The notes: generated from the letters alone by a model not told the origin. Counted from the stretch's first letter, positions 53,414 through 63,847 are shown. The stretch is DNA of 64,000 bases from Shewanella litoralis (GCF_009828585.1 NZ_WSRZ01000001.1:299382-363381); one strand, 5' to 3'. Made by a program: numbers and translations.

Positions 53414-55453
53414 TTATGCGGCAATACCACTGTGACGCAGTAATGCATCAGTGTTTGGCTCGCGGCCCATAAAGCGTTTAAATAGCTCCATTGGCTCTTC
53501 ACTTCCGCCCATTTCAAGAATATTATTTAAGAAGCTCTTACCGGTTTCTGGGTTAAAGATGCCTTCGTCTTCAAAACGTGAGAACGCATCAGCCGATAAC
53601 ACTTCAGCCCATTTATAGCTGTAATAACCTGCAGCATATCCACCAGCAAAAATGTGGGCAAAACCATGCTGAAAACGGTTAAAGCTTGGCGGGGTTAATA
53701 CCGCGATTTGGCTGCGCACTTCATCTAAAATACCTTGGATATCGACACCTTTTGCAGGGTCAAACTCATGGTGCATTCTAAAGTCGAACAACGAGAATTC
53801 AAGCTGGCGCACCATCATCATGCCTGACTGGAAGTTCTTTGCCGCTAACATTTTGTCGAGCAATGCTTTTGGTAATGGCTCGCCAGTTTCGTAGTGGCCA
53901 GAGATTTCCGCTAAGGCTTCTTCTTGCCAGCACCAGTTTTCCATGAACTGACTTGGTAACTCTACGGCATCCCAAGGCACACCGTTAATGCCCGATACGC
54001 CGCCAACATCAACTTTGGTTAGCATGTGGTGAATACCGTGGCCAAACTCGTGGAATAACGTAGTGACTTCGTCGTGGGTAAATAACGCCGGCTTGCCGTC
54101 TACTGGGCCATTAAAGTTACAGGTTAAGTAAGCCACTGGTTTTTGCAGACCGGTAGAGGTAATACGACGGCCACGACAATCGTCCATCCATGCGCCGCCA
54201 CGTTTACCGCTGCGAGCATATAAATCTAAATAAAAGCTGCCACGGTGCTCGTTATCGGCGTCAAAAATATCAAAGAAGCGCACGTCTTTGTGCCAGGTAT
54301 CGATACCTTTTTGTTCGTTAATCGTTAAGCCAAATAGCTTGTTAACGGTAAAGAATAAGCCTGATAATACTTTATCTTCTGGGAAGTACGGACGTAAAAT
54401 TTCTTGCGACACTTCATACTTGTGTTGCTGCAGTTTTTCGGCATAAAAACTTAAGTCCCATGAAGCCATTTCGCTGACATCATAGTGCTCTTTAGCAAAG
54501 GCGCGTAGTTCAGCCAATTCTGTTGCCGCCTGGCCTTTTGAACGCTGACCTAATTCATTTAAAAAGCCCAATACCTGCTCTGGTGACTCTGCCATTTTGG
54601 TGGCAAGTGATTTATCAGCATAGCTGGCAAAACCCAGTAAATTGGCTAACTCATGGCGTAATGCCACGATTTCGTTCATGTTGTCGGTGTTATCAAACTC
54701 GCCAGCATTTGGGCCTTGATCAGAGGCGCGGGTGACAAATGCACGGTAGCATTCTTCACGTAGCTCACGGTTTTCGCTGTAGGTCATCACCGGTAAATAA
54801 GAGGGGAAATCAAGGGTAAACAACCAACCTTTTAGCTCTTTGGCTTCAGCCATTGCTTTAGCTGCGGCCACTGCCGACTCAGGTAAACCCGCTAAGTCAG
54901 CCTCGTCGGTAATCAACTTGGTCCAGGCTTCTGTGGCGTCTAATAACTGGTTAGAAAAATTGCTCGTTAGCTCAGATAGACGCTTAACAATCTCGCCATA
55001 ACGCGCTTTTTGACCATCATCTAAGCCAATACCCGACAATTCAAAGTCGAGTAAGCTTTGTTCAATAACCTTTTTTTGTGCTTGGGTTAACTGAGCAAAA
55101 TCAGCTGATTGATGAATTGATTTATACGCCTCATACAACCCTTGATGTTGGCCAACATAGGTGCCGTAATCAGATAATAATGGTAAACAGGCATCGTGGG
55201 CATCACGCAATGCATCACTGCTCACTACCGAGTTCATGTGCGACACCGGTGACCACGCTTTACTTAATTCGTCGTCCACTTCTTCAAGAGGTGCAATCAG
55301 GTTGTCCCAGGTATATAGGCTATTTTTAGCCAATAACACTTCAATGGTTTCACGACATTTGGCAATGGCTTGCTCAACCGCAGGCTGGATGTGTTCTGGT
55401 TTAATTTTAGAAAACTCGGGTAACGCTGCGCTATTTTGCAATGGATTGCTCAT
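53414..55453 (-). CDS. prlC: Oligopeptidase A
   Basis: The ATG at 55453 (CGAGGAATC upstream) gives 679 residues, the usual size for oligopeptidase A (M3 family). The zinc motif HEFGH is in TLFHEFGHGIHHML, and a downstream E and H/Y residues (GVPWDAVELPSQFMENW, FAHIFAGGYAAGYYSYKW) complete the M3 site. It degrades short peptides, including cleaved signal peptides, in the cytoplasm. It is a single gene with its own terminator. Confidence 0.95.
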   Translation of the reverse strand: MSNPLQNSAALPEFSKIKPEHIQPAVEQAIAKCRETIEVLLAKNSLYTWDNLIAPLEEVDDELSKAWSPVSHMNSVVSSDALRDAHDACLPLLSDYGTYVGQHQGLYEAYKSIHQSADFAQLTQAQKKVIEQSLLDFELSGIGLDDGQKARYGEIVKRLSELTSNFSNQLLDATEAWTKLITDEADLAGLPESAVAAAKAMAEAKELKGWLFTLDFPSYLPVMTYSENRELREECYRAFVTRASDQGPNAGEFDNTDNMNEIVALRHELANLLGFASYADKSLATKMAESPEQVLGFLNELGQRSKGQAATELAELRAFAKEHYDVSEMASWDLSFYAEKLQQHKYEVSQEILRPYFPEDKVLSGLFFTVNKLFGLTINEQKGIDTWHKDVRFFDIFDADNEHRGSFYLDLYARSGKRGGAWMDDCRGRRITSTGLQKPVAYLTCNFNGPVDGKPALFTHDEVTTLFHEFGHGIHHMLTKVDVGGVSGINGVPWDAVELPSQFMENWCWQEEALAEISGHYETGEPLPKALLDKMLAAKNFQSGMMMVRQLEFSLFDFRMHHEFDPAKGVDIQGILDEVRSQIAVLTPPSFNRFQHGFAHIFAGGYAAGYYSYKWAEVLSADAFSRFEDEGIFNPETGKSFLNNILEMGGSEEPMELFKRFMGREPNTDALLRHSGIAA

Positions 55454-55760
55454 AAAGATTCCTCGAAATAATTCGTGTGACGACTTACATAGGGTCAATT
55501 GGGTATATTGGGTCAATTTGCTGCGTTTTCAAGATCTATTATCGCGATGAATGAATTAACGATTGAACTGCTGAGTTGGCTCTAGCGTATTATTCACTGA
55601 AATAAAGTGACTGTATCCACAGTTTTAATTTACACTTAATTTACAATTTTATTATTGTTTACCACGTCTCAAACGAGACTGATTATCATTTAATTTATGA
55701 TTTAAACAGATACCATACTCATTACCAGCGCAACTCTGTACCATAACCTTGGGCCAACAC
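55454..55760. other. 307-base intergenic region (prlC and porin promoters)
   Basis: This AT-rich region separates the divergent oligopeptidase A and outer-membrane protein genes. No clear operator was recognised; it likely holds both promoters. Confidence 0.35.
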
Positions 55761-56525
55761 ATGACCTTTGATTTTTATAATGTAAGTCGTAAACATGGCG
55801 TTACTGCCATTCTTTTACCGGTATTTTCGGTACTTAGCTTAGCACTTTCAACACCTGCATTAGCCCTAGCCGATACTCAACCTAGCTTTGGCTTAGATGT
55901 AGGCTGGGAGAACCATTACATTACTGAGGGTCGCGACAACCTAGATAAAGGCGGCATTGCCTGGGCTGTTGCCAGCGTTGAACATAATGACATGGTGGTT
56001 TTTGCTGTGGTTGGCCGAGCAGACCAGGTACATTACACCGAATGGAATGCTGGGTTAGAATACAGTTTATCTCTACACGATGACGTTGATGCCACTATAG
56101 GCTACCAACGCCTGGAATTTTATGGCGATGAACGCGCATCCGACAATGAATTTTTTAGTTCAATCGCCTACAGCGGTATTGACTGGTTAGTCCCCGCCGT
56201 CAGCTATACGTATGCCACTGAAGCGTCTGGTTATTTTGTTACCCTGAGCGTACACAGCCCTTGGGAACTCAACCCACAACTCACGCTAACACCTTATGTA
56301 TTGCAAGGGTTTGATTTTGGCTACAGTAGCGAAGACCACGACGGTGCCAACCACTTGCAACTTGGTCTAGAAGCAGAGCATCAATTTAGCGATAATCTTG
56401 CGATTGCCGCCCATATTAGCCACAGCATTGCCTTAGAAGACATTAAACAACAAGCCCGGATTGACGGCCAACAAGGCAGCTTAAACGAAACTTATGCGGG
56501 TGTATTTATCAGTTTGGGCTTTTAG
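55761..56525 (+). CDS. Outer-membrane beta-barrel protein
   Basis: The 254-residue precursor (ATG at 55761; a TTG frame begins 12 bases earlier) has a signal peptide ending near ALALA. About ten amphipathic beta strands and a C-terminal aromatic residue (ISLGF) follow, as in an outer-membrane barrel of the TorF/DUF-type porin group. Many aromatic residues alternate in strands. It is next to a small exported protein gene, 67 bases downstream. Cargo or role is unknown. Confidence 0.7.
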   Translation: MTFDFYNVSRKHGVTAILLPVFSVLSLALSTPALALADTQPSFGLDVGWENHYITEGRDNLDKGGIAWAVASVEHNDMVVFAVVGRADQVHYTEWNAGLEYSLSLHDDVDATIGYQRLEFYGDERASDNEFFSSIAYSGIDWLVPAVSYTYATEASGYFVTLSVHSPWELNPQLTLTPYVLQGFDFGYSSEDHDGANHLQLGLEAEHQFSDNLAIAAHISHSIALEDIKQQARIDGQQGSLNETYAGVFISLGF

Positions 56526-56592
56526 CAGATTCGCGTTTTATCATTGTGCGACTACACTGAGTGGTTAATATTTAATCGCGCAAGGAATGCTC

Positions 56593-57117
56593 ATGCTAAC
56601 CCGCCAAGTTCAATACGCTGCTATCTGGGGCGTATTGTCGATAACCTTTTTATGGTCTTCCTCGGTAGCCGTTGCCGCTGAGCTCAATCAATTAAATAAA
56701 CAACCGTCTAAAAATACCACTGAGCTTAGTAACGACAACGCCAATGATCTACCACCACAATCCGCCAGTGACCATCAAGGTAATCGCATCACACTACCCA
56801 CTGAAACGAGTTCAGCATTAGAGTATCGCGCCGACGATATTTACCTCAAACCGAGTTTGCAACAGCACATCGATGCCAATCAATCACCTCATTTTTCATC
56901 AAGTCAAACGCGGCCAAGCATGGTCGACGATCCTAGTTGTCGTTGGTTAAATAACCGTATAAAGCACTTACAAAAAAAACAGCGCCAAACTCAGCACAGT
57001 CAATTTAGTCATTATCAAGATGAAATCGATATTAGAGAGGACGAATGGGCTTGCCTTAAGTGCGCAACCAGCGGCCCAGGTAACGTTGACCGTGGTGCAT
57101 GTCAGCATAAGCGTTAA
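56593..57117 (+). CDS. Exported low-complexity protein
   Basis: The ATG at 56593 (AAGGA 6 bases upstream) is preferred to one at 56587 that overlaps the RBS. The 174-residue precursor has a signal peptide ending in AVAAE. It then has Asn/Ser/Gln-rich sequence and a C-terminal cysteine-containing end (DPSCRWLNNRIKHL...EWACLKCATSGPGN). I recognise no domain. The cysteines could form a disulfide-bonded knot at the C-terminus. It lies between the barrel protein and gor genes on the same strand. Confidence 0.6.
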   Translation: MLTRQVQYAAIWGVLSITFLWSSSVAVAAELNQLNKQPSKNTTELSNDNANDLPPQSASDHQGNRITLPTETSSALEYRADDIYLKPSLQQHIDANQSPHFSSSQTRPSMVDDPSCRWLNNRIKHLQKKQRQTQHSQFSHYQDEIDIREDEWACLKCATSGPGNVDRGACQHKR

Positions 57118-57204
57118 TGCGTCGCACTAACACAATAAGCAAACGACTAGATTGCAAACACAATCCCCCCTACAATGGAGCCATTAATCGTAGTGGAGAT
57201 CATC

Positions 57205-58560
57205 ATGGCTCAACATTTTGACTATATCGCGCTTGGCGCAGGTAGTGGCGGTATCGCCTCAGCAAACCGTGCAGCAATGCGTGGCGCAAAAGTTCTTATT
57301 ATTGAAGCAAAGCACGTTGGCGGCACTTGCGTTAACGTGGGTTGTGTTCCTAAAAAAGTCATGTGGTATGGCGCTCACGTCGCTGAAGCCATGAACTTAT
57401 ACGCCAAAGATTATGGTTTTGATGTGACCGTCAATAAATTCGACTGGAACACCTTAGTTGATAACCGCGAAGCCTATATCAGCCGTATTCATGCAGCTTA
57501 TGGCCGTGGCTTTGAAAGCAATAAAGTCACCTTATTGAATGGTTATGGTCGCTTTGTTAATAACAACACCATTGAAGTAAATGGCGAGCACTACACCGCT
57601 GACCATATTACTGTTGCCACTGGCGGCGCGCCGACTATTCCTGATATCCCTGGTGCCGAATACGGTATCGACTCCGACGGTTTCTTCGCCCTGCGTGAGC
57701 AACCTAAACGCGTTGCTGTGGTTGGCGCAGGTTACATTGCCGTTGAAGTGGCTGGTGTATTACACGCCCTTGGTAGCGAAACCCATTTGTTGGTTCGCAA
57801 ACATGCACCACTGCGCAACTTTGATCCTATTTTAATAGATGGGTTAGTGGAAGCAATGGCTACCGACGGCCCAACATTGCACACTCACAGTGTGCCAAAG
57901 TCAGTTAGCAAAAATGCTGATGGCAGCTTAACCCTCGCGCTTGAAAACGGTGAAAGCTTAACGATTGATTGCCTGATTTGGGCCATTGGCCGTTCACCAT
58001 CAACGGGTAATATCGGCCTTGAAAATACCGATGTGCAATTAGATGCTAAAGGCTATGTGATTACTGACGATCAACAAAATACCACAGCTAAAGGTATTTA
58101 TTGTGTTGGCGACATAATGGCGGGTGGTGTTGAGCTGACCCCAGTTGCCGTTAAAGCAGGTCGTTTATTGTCTGAGCGCTTATTTGGCAATATGCCAAAT
58201 GCTAAGATGGACTACAGCTTAATTCCAACCGTGGTCTTTAGTCACCCAGCGATTGGCACTATGGGATTAACAGAGCCAGAAGCTGCCGAAAAATATGGCC
58301 AGGACAACATCAAGGTTTACACTTCTACCTTTACCTCGATGTACACTGCTGTCACCAGCCATCGCCAGGCGTGCAAGATGAAGCTAGTGTGCGCAGGCGA
58401 AACAGAAGTGGTTGTCGGTATTCACGGTATCGGTTTTGGTATGGACGAAATACTCCAGGGCTTTGGCGTGGCAATGAAAATGGGCGCAACTAAAGCAGAC
58501 TTTGACTCAGTAGTGGCAATTCACCCTACTGGCGCTGAAGAATTTGTTACCATGAGATAA
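57205..58560 (+). CDS. gor: Glutathione reductase
   Basis: The ATG at 57205 (TGGAGAT upstream) gives 451 residues; an in-frame start at 57175 adds a non-conserved tail. The redox motif [13 protein letters not shown] (about 37-49) and the NADPH-binding [13 protein letters not shown], plus the C-terminal [10 protein letters not shown] with the catalytic His, are all present. It reduces GSSG to GSH using NADPH. A terminator follows. The window's other glutathione gene is the synthetase homolog at 18281. Confidence 0.96.
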   Translation: MAQHFDYIALGAGSGGIASANRAAMRGAKVLIIEAKHVGGTCVNVGCVPKKVMWYGAHVAEAMNLYAKDYGFDVTVNKFDWNTLVDNREAYISRIHAAYGRGFESNKVTLLNGYGRFVNNNTIEVNGEHYTADHITVATGGAPTIPDIPGAEYGIDSDGFFALREQPKRVAVVGAGYIAVEVAGVLHALGSETHLLVRKHAPLRNFDPILIDGLVEAMATDGPTLHTHSVPKSVSKNADGSLTLALENGESLTIDCLIWAIGRSPSTGNIGLENTDVQLDAKGYVITDDQQNTTAKGIYCVGDIMAGGVELTPVAVKAGRLLSERLFGNMPNAKMDYSLIPTVVFSHPAIGTMGLTEPEAAEKYGQDNIKVYTSTFTSMYTAVTSHRQACKMKLVCAGETEVVVGIHGIGFGMDEILQGFGVAMKMGATKADFDSVVAIHPTGAEEFVTMR

Positions 58561-58584
58561 AGTAAGCTATTAAAAAGTCACACT

Positions 58585-58618
58585 AAAAAAGCCGTGTTAG
58601 GGTTAACACGGCTTTTTT
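58585..58618 (+). terminator. gor terminator
   Basis: AAAAAAGCCGTGTTA pairs with TAACACGGCTTTTTT around a 4-base loop, just after the gor stop. Its T/A runs would also serve the convergent TetR gene. Confidence 0.85.
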
Positions 58619-58649
58619 GTTGCAGAAAATTTGCTAATGCATAACGCGT

Positions 58650-59300
58650 TTATGAAGAAAGTGCTTTACTGGCTTCGTTATCTTGTAACCATTGTAAAAA
58701 CACTTTTATCCCGGGAGGGCGTTTTTGTGAGTGGCCCATCAACTGGGTCATGGCAAAACTAAACTGATAGTACATTTCGGCATCATTTGGATGCTTTTGC
58801 GCATCATCGCTGTTGATCATCGCGCCGCGTAAATAATCGCACAGTAACTCACCACGATTAAATCCGCCAACTTCACCAATCTCTGTTAATGTTTGCGCAT
58901 TCCATTGCTTATATTGCGAGCTCACAGACTCAAAGCGTTCACGATAATAATCACTGGCTTGAGATATAACGGCCTCATTAGGAATCACTCTGGCGATAAC
59001 AAACGATTGCTCAGATAATATGCGATACAAGCGCTGACAATGATGGAATATATAGCGTAAATAAGGGTCACTATATTGCAGTGTATCTTGTTCTGCTTGC
59101 GCTAACCAATGACGGTAATCGGCACAGGCTACCGCCACAATGAGGTCAGCTTCTGAGCTAAAATGATTATAGATGGTGCCTTTCGATATCTGGCTGGCCT
59201 CAACTAAATGTGAACGGCACAAATCAAAGGTCTTGTGACCTTTTAAACAACGTTGTGACACCTCTATTAAGTAGTTTCCGCGCTTTTCCCAGCTCGTCAT
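58650..59300 (-). CDS. TetR-family regulator
   Basis: From the ATG at 59300 (GGAG 6 bases upstream; a TTG 12 bases earlier is also possible) the protein has 216 residues with an N-terminal helix-turn-helix (about 30-55; ASQISKGTIYNHFSSEADL). It is convergent with gor and divergent from the LysR gene at 59410. In Shewanella a TetR gene of this kind often sits near the flavocytochrome c genes; here it is 2 kb away, so its target is uncertain. Confidence 0.82.
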   Translation of the reverse strand: MTSWEKRGNYLIEVSQRCLKGHKTFDLCRSHLVEASQISKGTIYNHFSSEADLIVAVACADYRHWLAQAEQDTLQYSDPYLRYIFHHCQRLYRILSEQSFVIARVIPNEAVISQASDYYRERFESVSSQYKQWNAQTLTEIGEVGGFNRGELLCDYLRGAMINSDDAQKHPNDAEMYYQFSFAMTQLMGHSQKRPPGIKVFLQWLQDNEASKALSS

Positions 59301-59409
59301 ATCCTGCTCCAATATAAATCTTTATCACTTCACATTTACATCATAACAAGCTTTGTTGGTACTCAATATTGAGTAATACTGATACCACTATGCACTTATT
59401 CAATAGCCT

Positions 59410-60294
59410 ATGTTAAAGATTGAATTATTAGAGAGTTTTATCGCGGTTGCTGAGTGTGGCAACTTATCAAAAGCTGCAGATAAAATTTGCCGAACCCAAT
59501 CTACACTGAGCTTGCAAGTTAAAAAGCTTGAAGAAAGTGTCGGCCAAACGTTGCTGATTAGAGACAACAAAGGTGTCACCTTGACCGAGTCTGGTGAAAC
59601 CTTACTTAGCTACGCCTATAAAATGATCCAGCTAAACTCACAGGCACTCGACGAATTAAAAGAGTGCAATAATCGTGAAGTGATCCGCCTTGGTGTGCCA
59701 ACTGACTTTATAAAATGCTATTTAAACAGCTGCTTATTAGAGTTTATTCGTGAGTTCACCTGCATTGAATTAGTCATCGACACCGACGTTAGCGGTAATT
59801 TATACAAGCGGCTACATCAAGGTGAGTTTGACGTGATTGTTGCCACGCACTGGCAGTTACCCGTTAATGGCGAACTGTTATTTACCCGGCGATTTAAATG
59901 GGTTGCAGCGGCTAACGGTAACGCCCATTTACGTAAAACCATTCCAATGGGCTTATACCCTGAAAACTGCCCCATTCGAGCGCAGGTATTTGCTAACCAT
60001 CAATTGTCTATGCGACCTATCAACGTATTACTGTCTACCCCATCGCCACAGGCATTGTGCATGGCCGTCGAGAATGATTTAGTGATTGCACCGGTAGCCG
60101 AATTTAGAATTAACGATAAAATGCAAGTGTTAGACCCACTTGAGCATGGCTTACCACCACTGCCGATGTTTAATGAGTCACTCTATCTCAATCCTGACAC
60201 CCAAACCCATGCGACAAAACAGCTAATTGATTTAATTAAAGCCAACGTTGAAAACAAAGGTTATCAACTCGACAAGCCTATCGCGGTTATTTAA
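59410..60294 (+). CDS. LysR-family regulator
   Basis: The 294-residue protein has the winged helix at about 2-60 (NLSKAADKICRTQSTLSLQV) and the effector domain to the end. It is divergent from the TetR gene and converges with the dcuB gene 78 bases downstream. It could control dcuB or the flavocytochrome operon. No binding site was identified with confidence. Confidence 0.85.
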   Translation: MLKIELLESFIAVAECGNLSKAADKICRTQSTLSLQVKKLEESVGQTLLIRDNKGVTLTESGETLLSYAYKMIQLNSQALDELKECNNREVIRLGVPTDFIKCYLNSCLLEFIREFTCIELVIDTDVSGNLYKRLHQGEFDVIVATHWQLPVNGELLFTRRFKWVAAANGNAHLRKTIPMGLYPENCPIRAQVFANHQLSMRPINVLLSTPSPQALCMAVENDLVIAPVAEFRINDKMQVLDPLEHGLPPLPMFNESLYLNPDTQTHATKQLIDLIKANVENKGYQLDKPIAVI

Positions 60295-60372
60295 ATCATG
60301 ACTCTCGGTAGGTATTCAGGCTTAAGATAGGGTTATACCCATTGAGCGTGCTAGAAAGCACCTCAATAGTGC

Positions 60373-61674
60373 TTATAACATCATGCTACCAAACAAAAAG
60401 GCCAGTAACACACTCATAGCAATGGTGACCACACCAGGAATAAGAAACGGATGATTAAACACTGCCTTACCTATCCGCGTTGAACCCGTGTCGTCCATTT
60501 CAACTGCCGCTAATAATGTTGGGTAAGTGGGTAATACAAACAAGGCGCTCACCGCAGCAAACGATGCAATAGCCGTTAACGGACTCACGCCAATCGCTAA
60601 CGCTGCTGGCATTAATGCTTTTGTTGTCGCACCTTGTGAATACAACAACATAGAGGCAAAAAATAACGCTACCGACAACAACCAGGGCTGGTTTTGAAGT
60701 AAAGTGCCTGCAATGTCTTTAATTTCATCAATATGATTAGATACAAAAGTATCACCTAGCCAAGCCACCCCAAGTACACAAATGCACGCTGACATGCCAG
60801 ACTTAAAGGTCGACGCATTTGAAATTTTGCTGGCATCTAAGCGGCAAAACCAGGTAATTGCAGCCGCTGCAGATAGCATAAACAACATAATCGCCACATC
60901 GCGCGACAATACCGGGTTGCTAATTAAACCGACTTTGTCAGATATTGCGGTGGCATATGACATCACCGCAACAATCGCCACTAAAAAAATCGCTACCGAA
61001 CGCTTAGCGCCAGGTAACAAAGTGACTTGAGTTGCCCCTCTGGTTTTCACTAAACCACTGGCTAACCGCTGTTGATAAATAGCATCTTCAGATAACGGTT
61101 TACCCAATAACGACGCGACGAGCGCACCAAGTAAGCAGGCAATAAAGGTAGATGGAATACACACGGCTAACAGCACTAAATAATCCACACCAAAAGGCTC
61201 TAAAATCCCCGAGAAAAATACCACGGCAGCAGAAATAGGCGATGCAGTAATCGCCACTTGTGAGGCAACAACGGCGATAGATAATGGCCGAGAAGGACGG
61301 ATACCCTGCTCTTTAGCCACCTCTGCAATTACCGGTAATGTCGAAAATGCGGTATGGCCAGTACCGGCAAATAATGTCATCAAATAGGTCACTATTGGCG
61401 CTAAAAAGGTAATATGCTTTGGGTGTTTGCGCAGTAATTGTTCAGCTATCGACACCAAATAATCCATGCCACCCGCTTCTTGCATTGCAGCAATAGCAGT
61501 CATCACCGACATAATAATCAGCATGACATCAATCGGAATAGCGCCAGGCGCTAAGCCTAAACCGACAGTAAGAATTAACACGCCTACGCCACCAGCAAAA
61601 CCTATCCCTATGCTGCCCATTCTCGCACCAAGGTAAATAGCGCCGAGCACAATTAGTATTTCAATTATCATCAT
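60373..61674 (-). CDS. dcuB: Anaerobic C4-dicarboxylate transporter (Dcu family)
   Basis: The 433-residue protein has about ten to twelve membrane segments and Dcu features such as GSIGIGFAGGVGVLILTVGLG near the start (GSIGIG... split by its own break) and FAGTGHTAFSTLPVIAEVAKE. Dcu carriers exchange fumarate for succinate in anaerobic respiration. Its position next to a fumarate-reductase-like flavocytochrome and cytochrome c fits supply of acceptor. It may be DcuA or DcuB; sequence alone does not decide. Confidence 0.85.
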   Translation of the reverse strand: MMIIEILIVLGAIYLGARMGSIGIGFAGGVGVLILTVGLGLAPGAIPIDVMLIIMSVMTAIAAMQEAGGMDYLVSIAEQLLRKHPKHITFLAPIVTYLMTLFAGTGHTAFSTLPVIAEVAKEQGIRPSRPLSIAVVASQVAITASPISAAVVFFSGILEPFGVDYLVLLAVCIPSTFIACLLGALVASLLGKPLSEDAIYQQRLASGLVKTRGATQVTLLPGAKRSVAIFLVAIVAVMSYATAISDKVGLISNPVLSRDVAIMLFMLSAAAAITWFCRLDASKISNASTFKSGMSACICVLGVAWLGDTFVSNHIDEIKDIAGTLLQNQPWLLSVALFFASMLLYSQGATTKALMPAALAIGVSPLTAIASFAAVSALFVLPTYPTLLAAVEMDDTGSTRIGKAVFNHPFLIPGVVTIAMSVLLAFLFGSMML

Positions 61675-61944
61675 AATGAGAACTTGTTAATTCCGGAGTC
61701 TTTGGCGTTATGGCAGGGATAACGGCTTTATGAAGACGGAATATTACTCTGTTGTGATTTAACGAATGTAGACGTGGATCAATTTACTGAGTGGAAATAA
61801 AGCTGAGGGAGTTATCAGCAGAATTATTAAGCAGTATATCGGTAAAAAATGACCTCTGAATTACAATAAAAATGCCAATCACATGATTGGCATTTATTGG
61901 GAGACATTTACAGACTCAAATAAGTCAGTTAAATGAAAGGTACT
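61675..61944. other. Gap between dcu and cytochrome genes, with terminator
   Basis: Within this 270-base gap, a perfect hairpin (TGCCAATCA/TGATTGGCA) at 61873-61892 is followed on the minus strand by TTTTTATTG, making a terminator for the cytochrome gene. The rest must hold the dcu promoter. Confidence 0.6.
61866..61895 (-). terminator. Terminator of the flavocytochrome/cytochrome operon
   Basis: AATGCCAATCA-TG-TGATTGGCATT with a T run on the minus strand, 50 bases after the cytochrome stop. Confidence 0.75.
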
Positions 61945-62298
61945 TTACCCTTTATGCTTGTCATATTTAAATGTATGACAGTTACTGCATAGCGGTTCTT
62001 TTGTTTTATGCTCTGAGTGACACTCCTGGCAAGGTAAGTCTTTACCGTAGTGAAGGTTGTTATGTGGGTTTTGCCACTTGTCTTCTTCGCTTCTGGCGGT
62101 TTTCTTTGCCAATTCATCAACATCATGACACTGCAAGCAAGATTGATCAGATGGGAACTGCTTGATGCCATTGTCATGACATGCTTTACAGTCTTTACCG
62201 ATAACGTCTTTGTGGTAGTCGCGGATCTCAACCGCTTGTACTGATAAGCTGGTTAATCCAAGTAAAACCAGCCCAAGTATAATATTAAAGTTTTTCAT
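61945..62298 (-). CDS. Periplasmic tetraheme cytochrome c3-type
   Basis: The 117-residue precursor has a signal peptide ending in VQA (about residue 22). Four CXXCH heme sites are at C37-H41, C54-H58, C90-H94 and C104-H108. It matches the small tetraheme c-type partner of flavocytochrome-like reductases, comparable to the N-terminal heme domain of Fcc3. It passes electrons from CymA-like quinol dehydrogenases to the flavin subunit. GAGGAATC precedes the ATG. It begins 28 bases after the flavin subunit gene, so they form an operon. Confidence 0.93.
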   Translation of the reverse strand: MKNFNIILGLVLLGLTSLSVQAVEIRDYHKDVIGKDCKACHDNGIKQFPSDQSCLQCHDVDELAKKTARSEEDKWQNPHNNLHYGKDLPCQECHSEHKTKEPLCSNCHTFKYDKHKG

Positions 62299-62326
62299 TA
62301 ATGATTCCTCTTGTTTACTGGTCTAG

Positions 62327-63847
62327 TTAAACTTTCATGATGCTGCGAGCGGCTGTCATGCCCATCACCATACATTCTGGGATAGAACAACTGCCTAAAC
62401 GACTGATACCATGAATACCACCACACACTTCACCTGCAGCATATAGGCCCAAAATTGGCTGACCGGTAAAGCTGTCTTTCACTTCTGCTTTAGTATTGAT
62501 CTGTACGCCACCTTGGCAGTAATGCACTTTTGGCCATAAACGAACCACTGTAAACGGTGCTTCAATGGTCTTATTTTTGGCTAAGGTCATGTCTTTACCA
62601 AATTGCGCGTCCTTACCCGACTTTACATAACCGTTATATTCTTCGATTTGGGCTTTTAGCGCTGCTAAAGGTACATTGAAGTGCTTAGCAAGTTCTTCAA
62701 TAGTGTCGAACTTCCAACCGACATTGTACTTAATGACTTTTTCGGTATTTGGGTGAGCTTTAGAATCTTTAAAGCTTGAAATCAAGATAGGTGGATAGGG
62801 CTTACCTTGCTCATCACGACAGCTCAATTCGGCGTCAGCACGGATTTTACGGTCAGCAATTTCATTCATAAAACGCTTACCAGTTAAGCGGTTAACGGCT
62901 ATTGAATGCGGGAAGTTAAAGATGGCGTAGTTAGACACATAACCAAAACCACCTTCGTCTGGTGAGGCCCAGGGACCAGATTGAATGTGCGCTAAATGAA
63001 CAGGTACGGCACCTAAGCGGAACATTTCAAACATACCTTCACCGGTAGCACCTGGCGCGTTAGTACAGCCGACCTCGGCTGTTAATGTTGGGTCTTGCGC
63101 CATACGTAGATTAACGTTTTGCGCAAAGCCACCAGTCGCCATAATCACACCTTTTTTGGCGCGAATATTTAAGACTTTACCTGGCTGGTCTTCACCAAAG
63201 TGGTAGTTGGTACGCATTTTAACACCAACAACCTCACCTTTACTGCCGACTAGGAAACCTTCAAATTTTGAACGGTTGTGAGTATGTACACCAATACGTT
63301 TACACTCTTTGTACAAAGGTTGGGTGATACCTGCACCACAACTTACTGATGTTTGGTAAGTACGTGCAACCGAGTGACCACCTAATTGTTGTAAGTATGG
63401 GTGATATTCTGAGCCTGCATCTAAGGTCATTTGCAGCGCTTCTACCGCATGGGAAGCAACATGACGCAACAAAGCTTCATCAGCAATACCACGGCCGGAG
63501 GCCAACTGGTCATTAACCATTCTGTCGACTGAATCTTCTACACCTTCTTTCTTTTGCATTGGCGTACCAGGTGCTGCAAATAAGCCACCGTTAATCGCCG
63601 AGTTACCACCAAAGTAGGACATTTTTTCGAATATATGGACGTCTTTTGCGCCATGCTTGGTCGCTTCAATTGCGGCCGCTAGGCCTGCAAAGCCAGAACC
63701 AATAATAACGATTTCAACTTCTTTGTCCCATTTAACACCGTCAGCCTTTTCAGACACTGCCATTGCAGGTGCTACCATTGCTGCACCTGCAGCAATACCT
63801 AGTCCAGCAATAAACTTACGGCGCCCCAACAGATCTACATTGCTCAT
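62327..63847 (-). CDS. Flavocytochrome c flavin subunit (fumarate-reductase-like), Tat-exported
   Basis: The 506-residue precursor has a Tat signal (GRRKFIAG... followed by a hydrophobic stretch ending near MAV) but no heme motifs, since the hemes are on the partner subunit. The FAD-binding GSGFAGLAAAIEATKHG and the C-terminal GLYAAGEVCGGIHG and SRLGSCS are typical of FccA/UrdA-like reductases. Near the substrate pocket it has HYCQGGVQI where Fcc3 has a HxTMGG-like loop, so the acceptor may not be fumarate. Possible acceptors include methacrylate, urocanate-type or other unsaturated acids. GGGGTGATGACC precedes the ATG. Confidence 0.9.
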   Translation of the reverse strand: MSNVDLLGRRKFIAGLGIAAGAAMVAPAMAVSEKADGVKWDKEVEIVIIGSGFAGLAAAIEATKHGAKDVHIFEKMSYFGGNSAINGGLFAAPGTPMQKKEGVEDSVDRMVNDQLASGRGIADEALLRHVASHAVEALQMTLDAGSEYHPYLQQLGGHSVARTYQTSVSCGAGITQPLYKECKRIGVHTHNRSKFEGFLVGSKGEVVGVKMRTNYHFGEDQPGKVLNIRAKKGVIMATGGFAQNVNLRMAQDPTLTAEVGCTNAPGATGEGMFEMFRLGAVPVHLAHIQSGPWASPDEGGFGYVSNYAIFNFPHSIAVNRLTGKRFMNEIADRKIRADAELSCRDEQGKPYPPILISSFKDSKAHPNTEKVIKYNVGWKFDTIEELAKHFNVPLAALKAQIEEYNGYVKSGKDAQFGKDMTLAKNKTIEAPFTVVRLWPKVHYCQGGVQINTKAEVKDSFTGQPILGLYAAGEVCGGIHGISRLGSCSIPECMVMGMTAARSIMKV

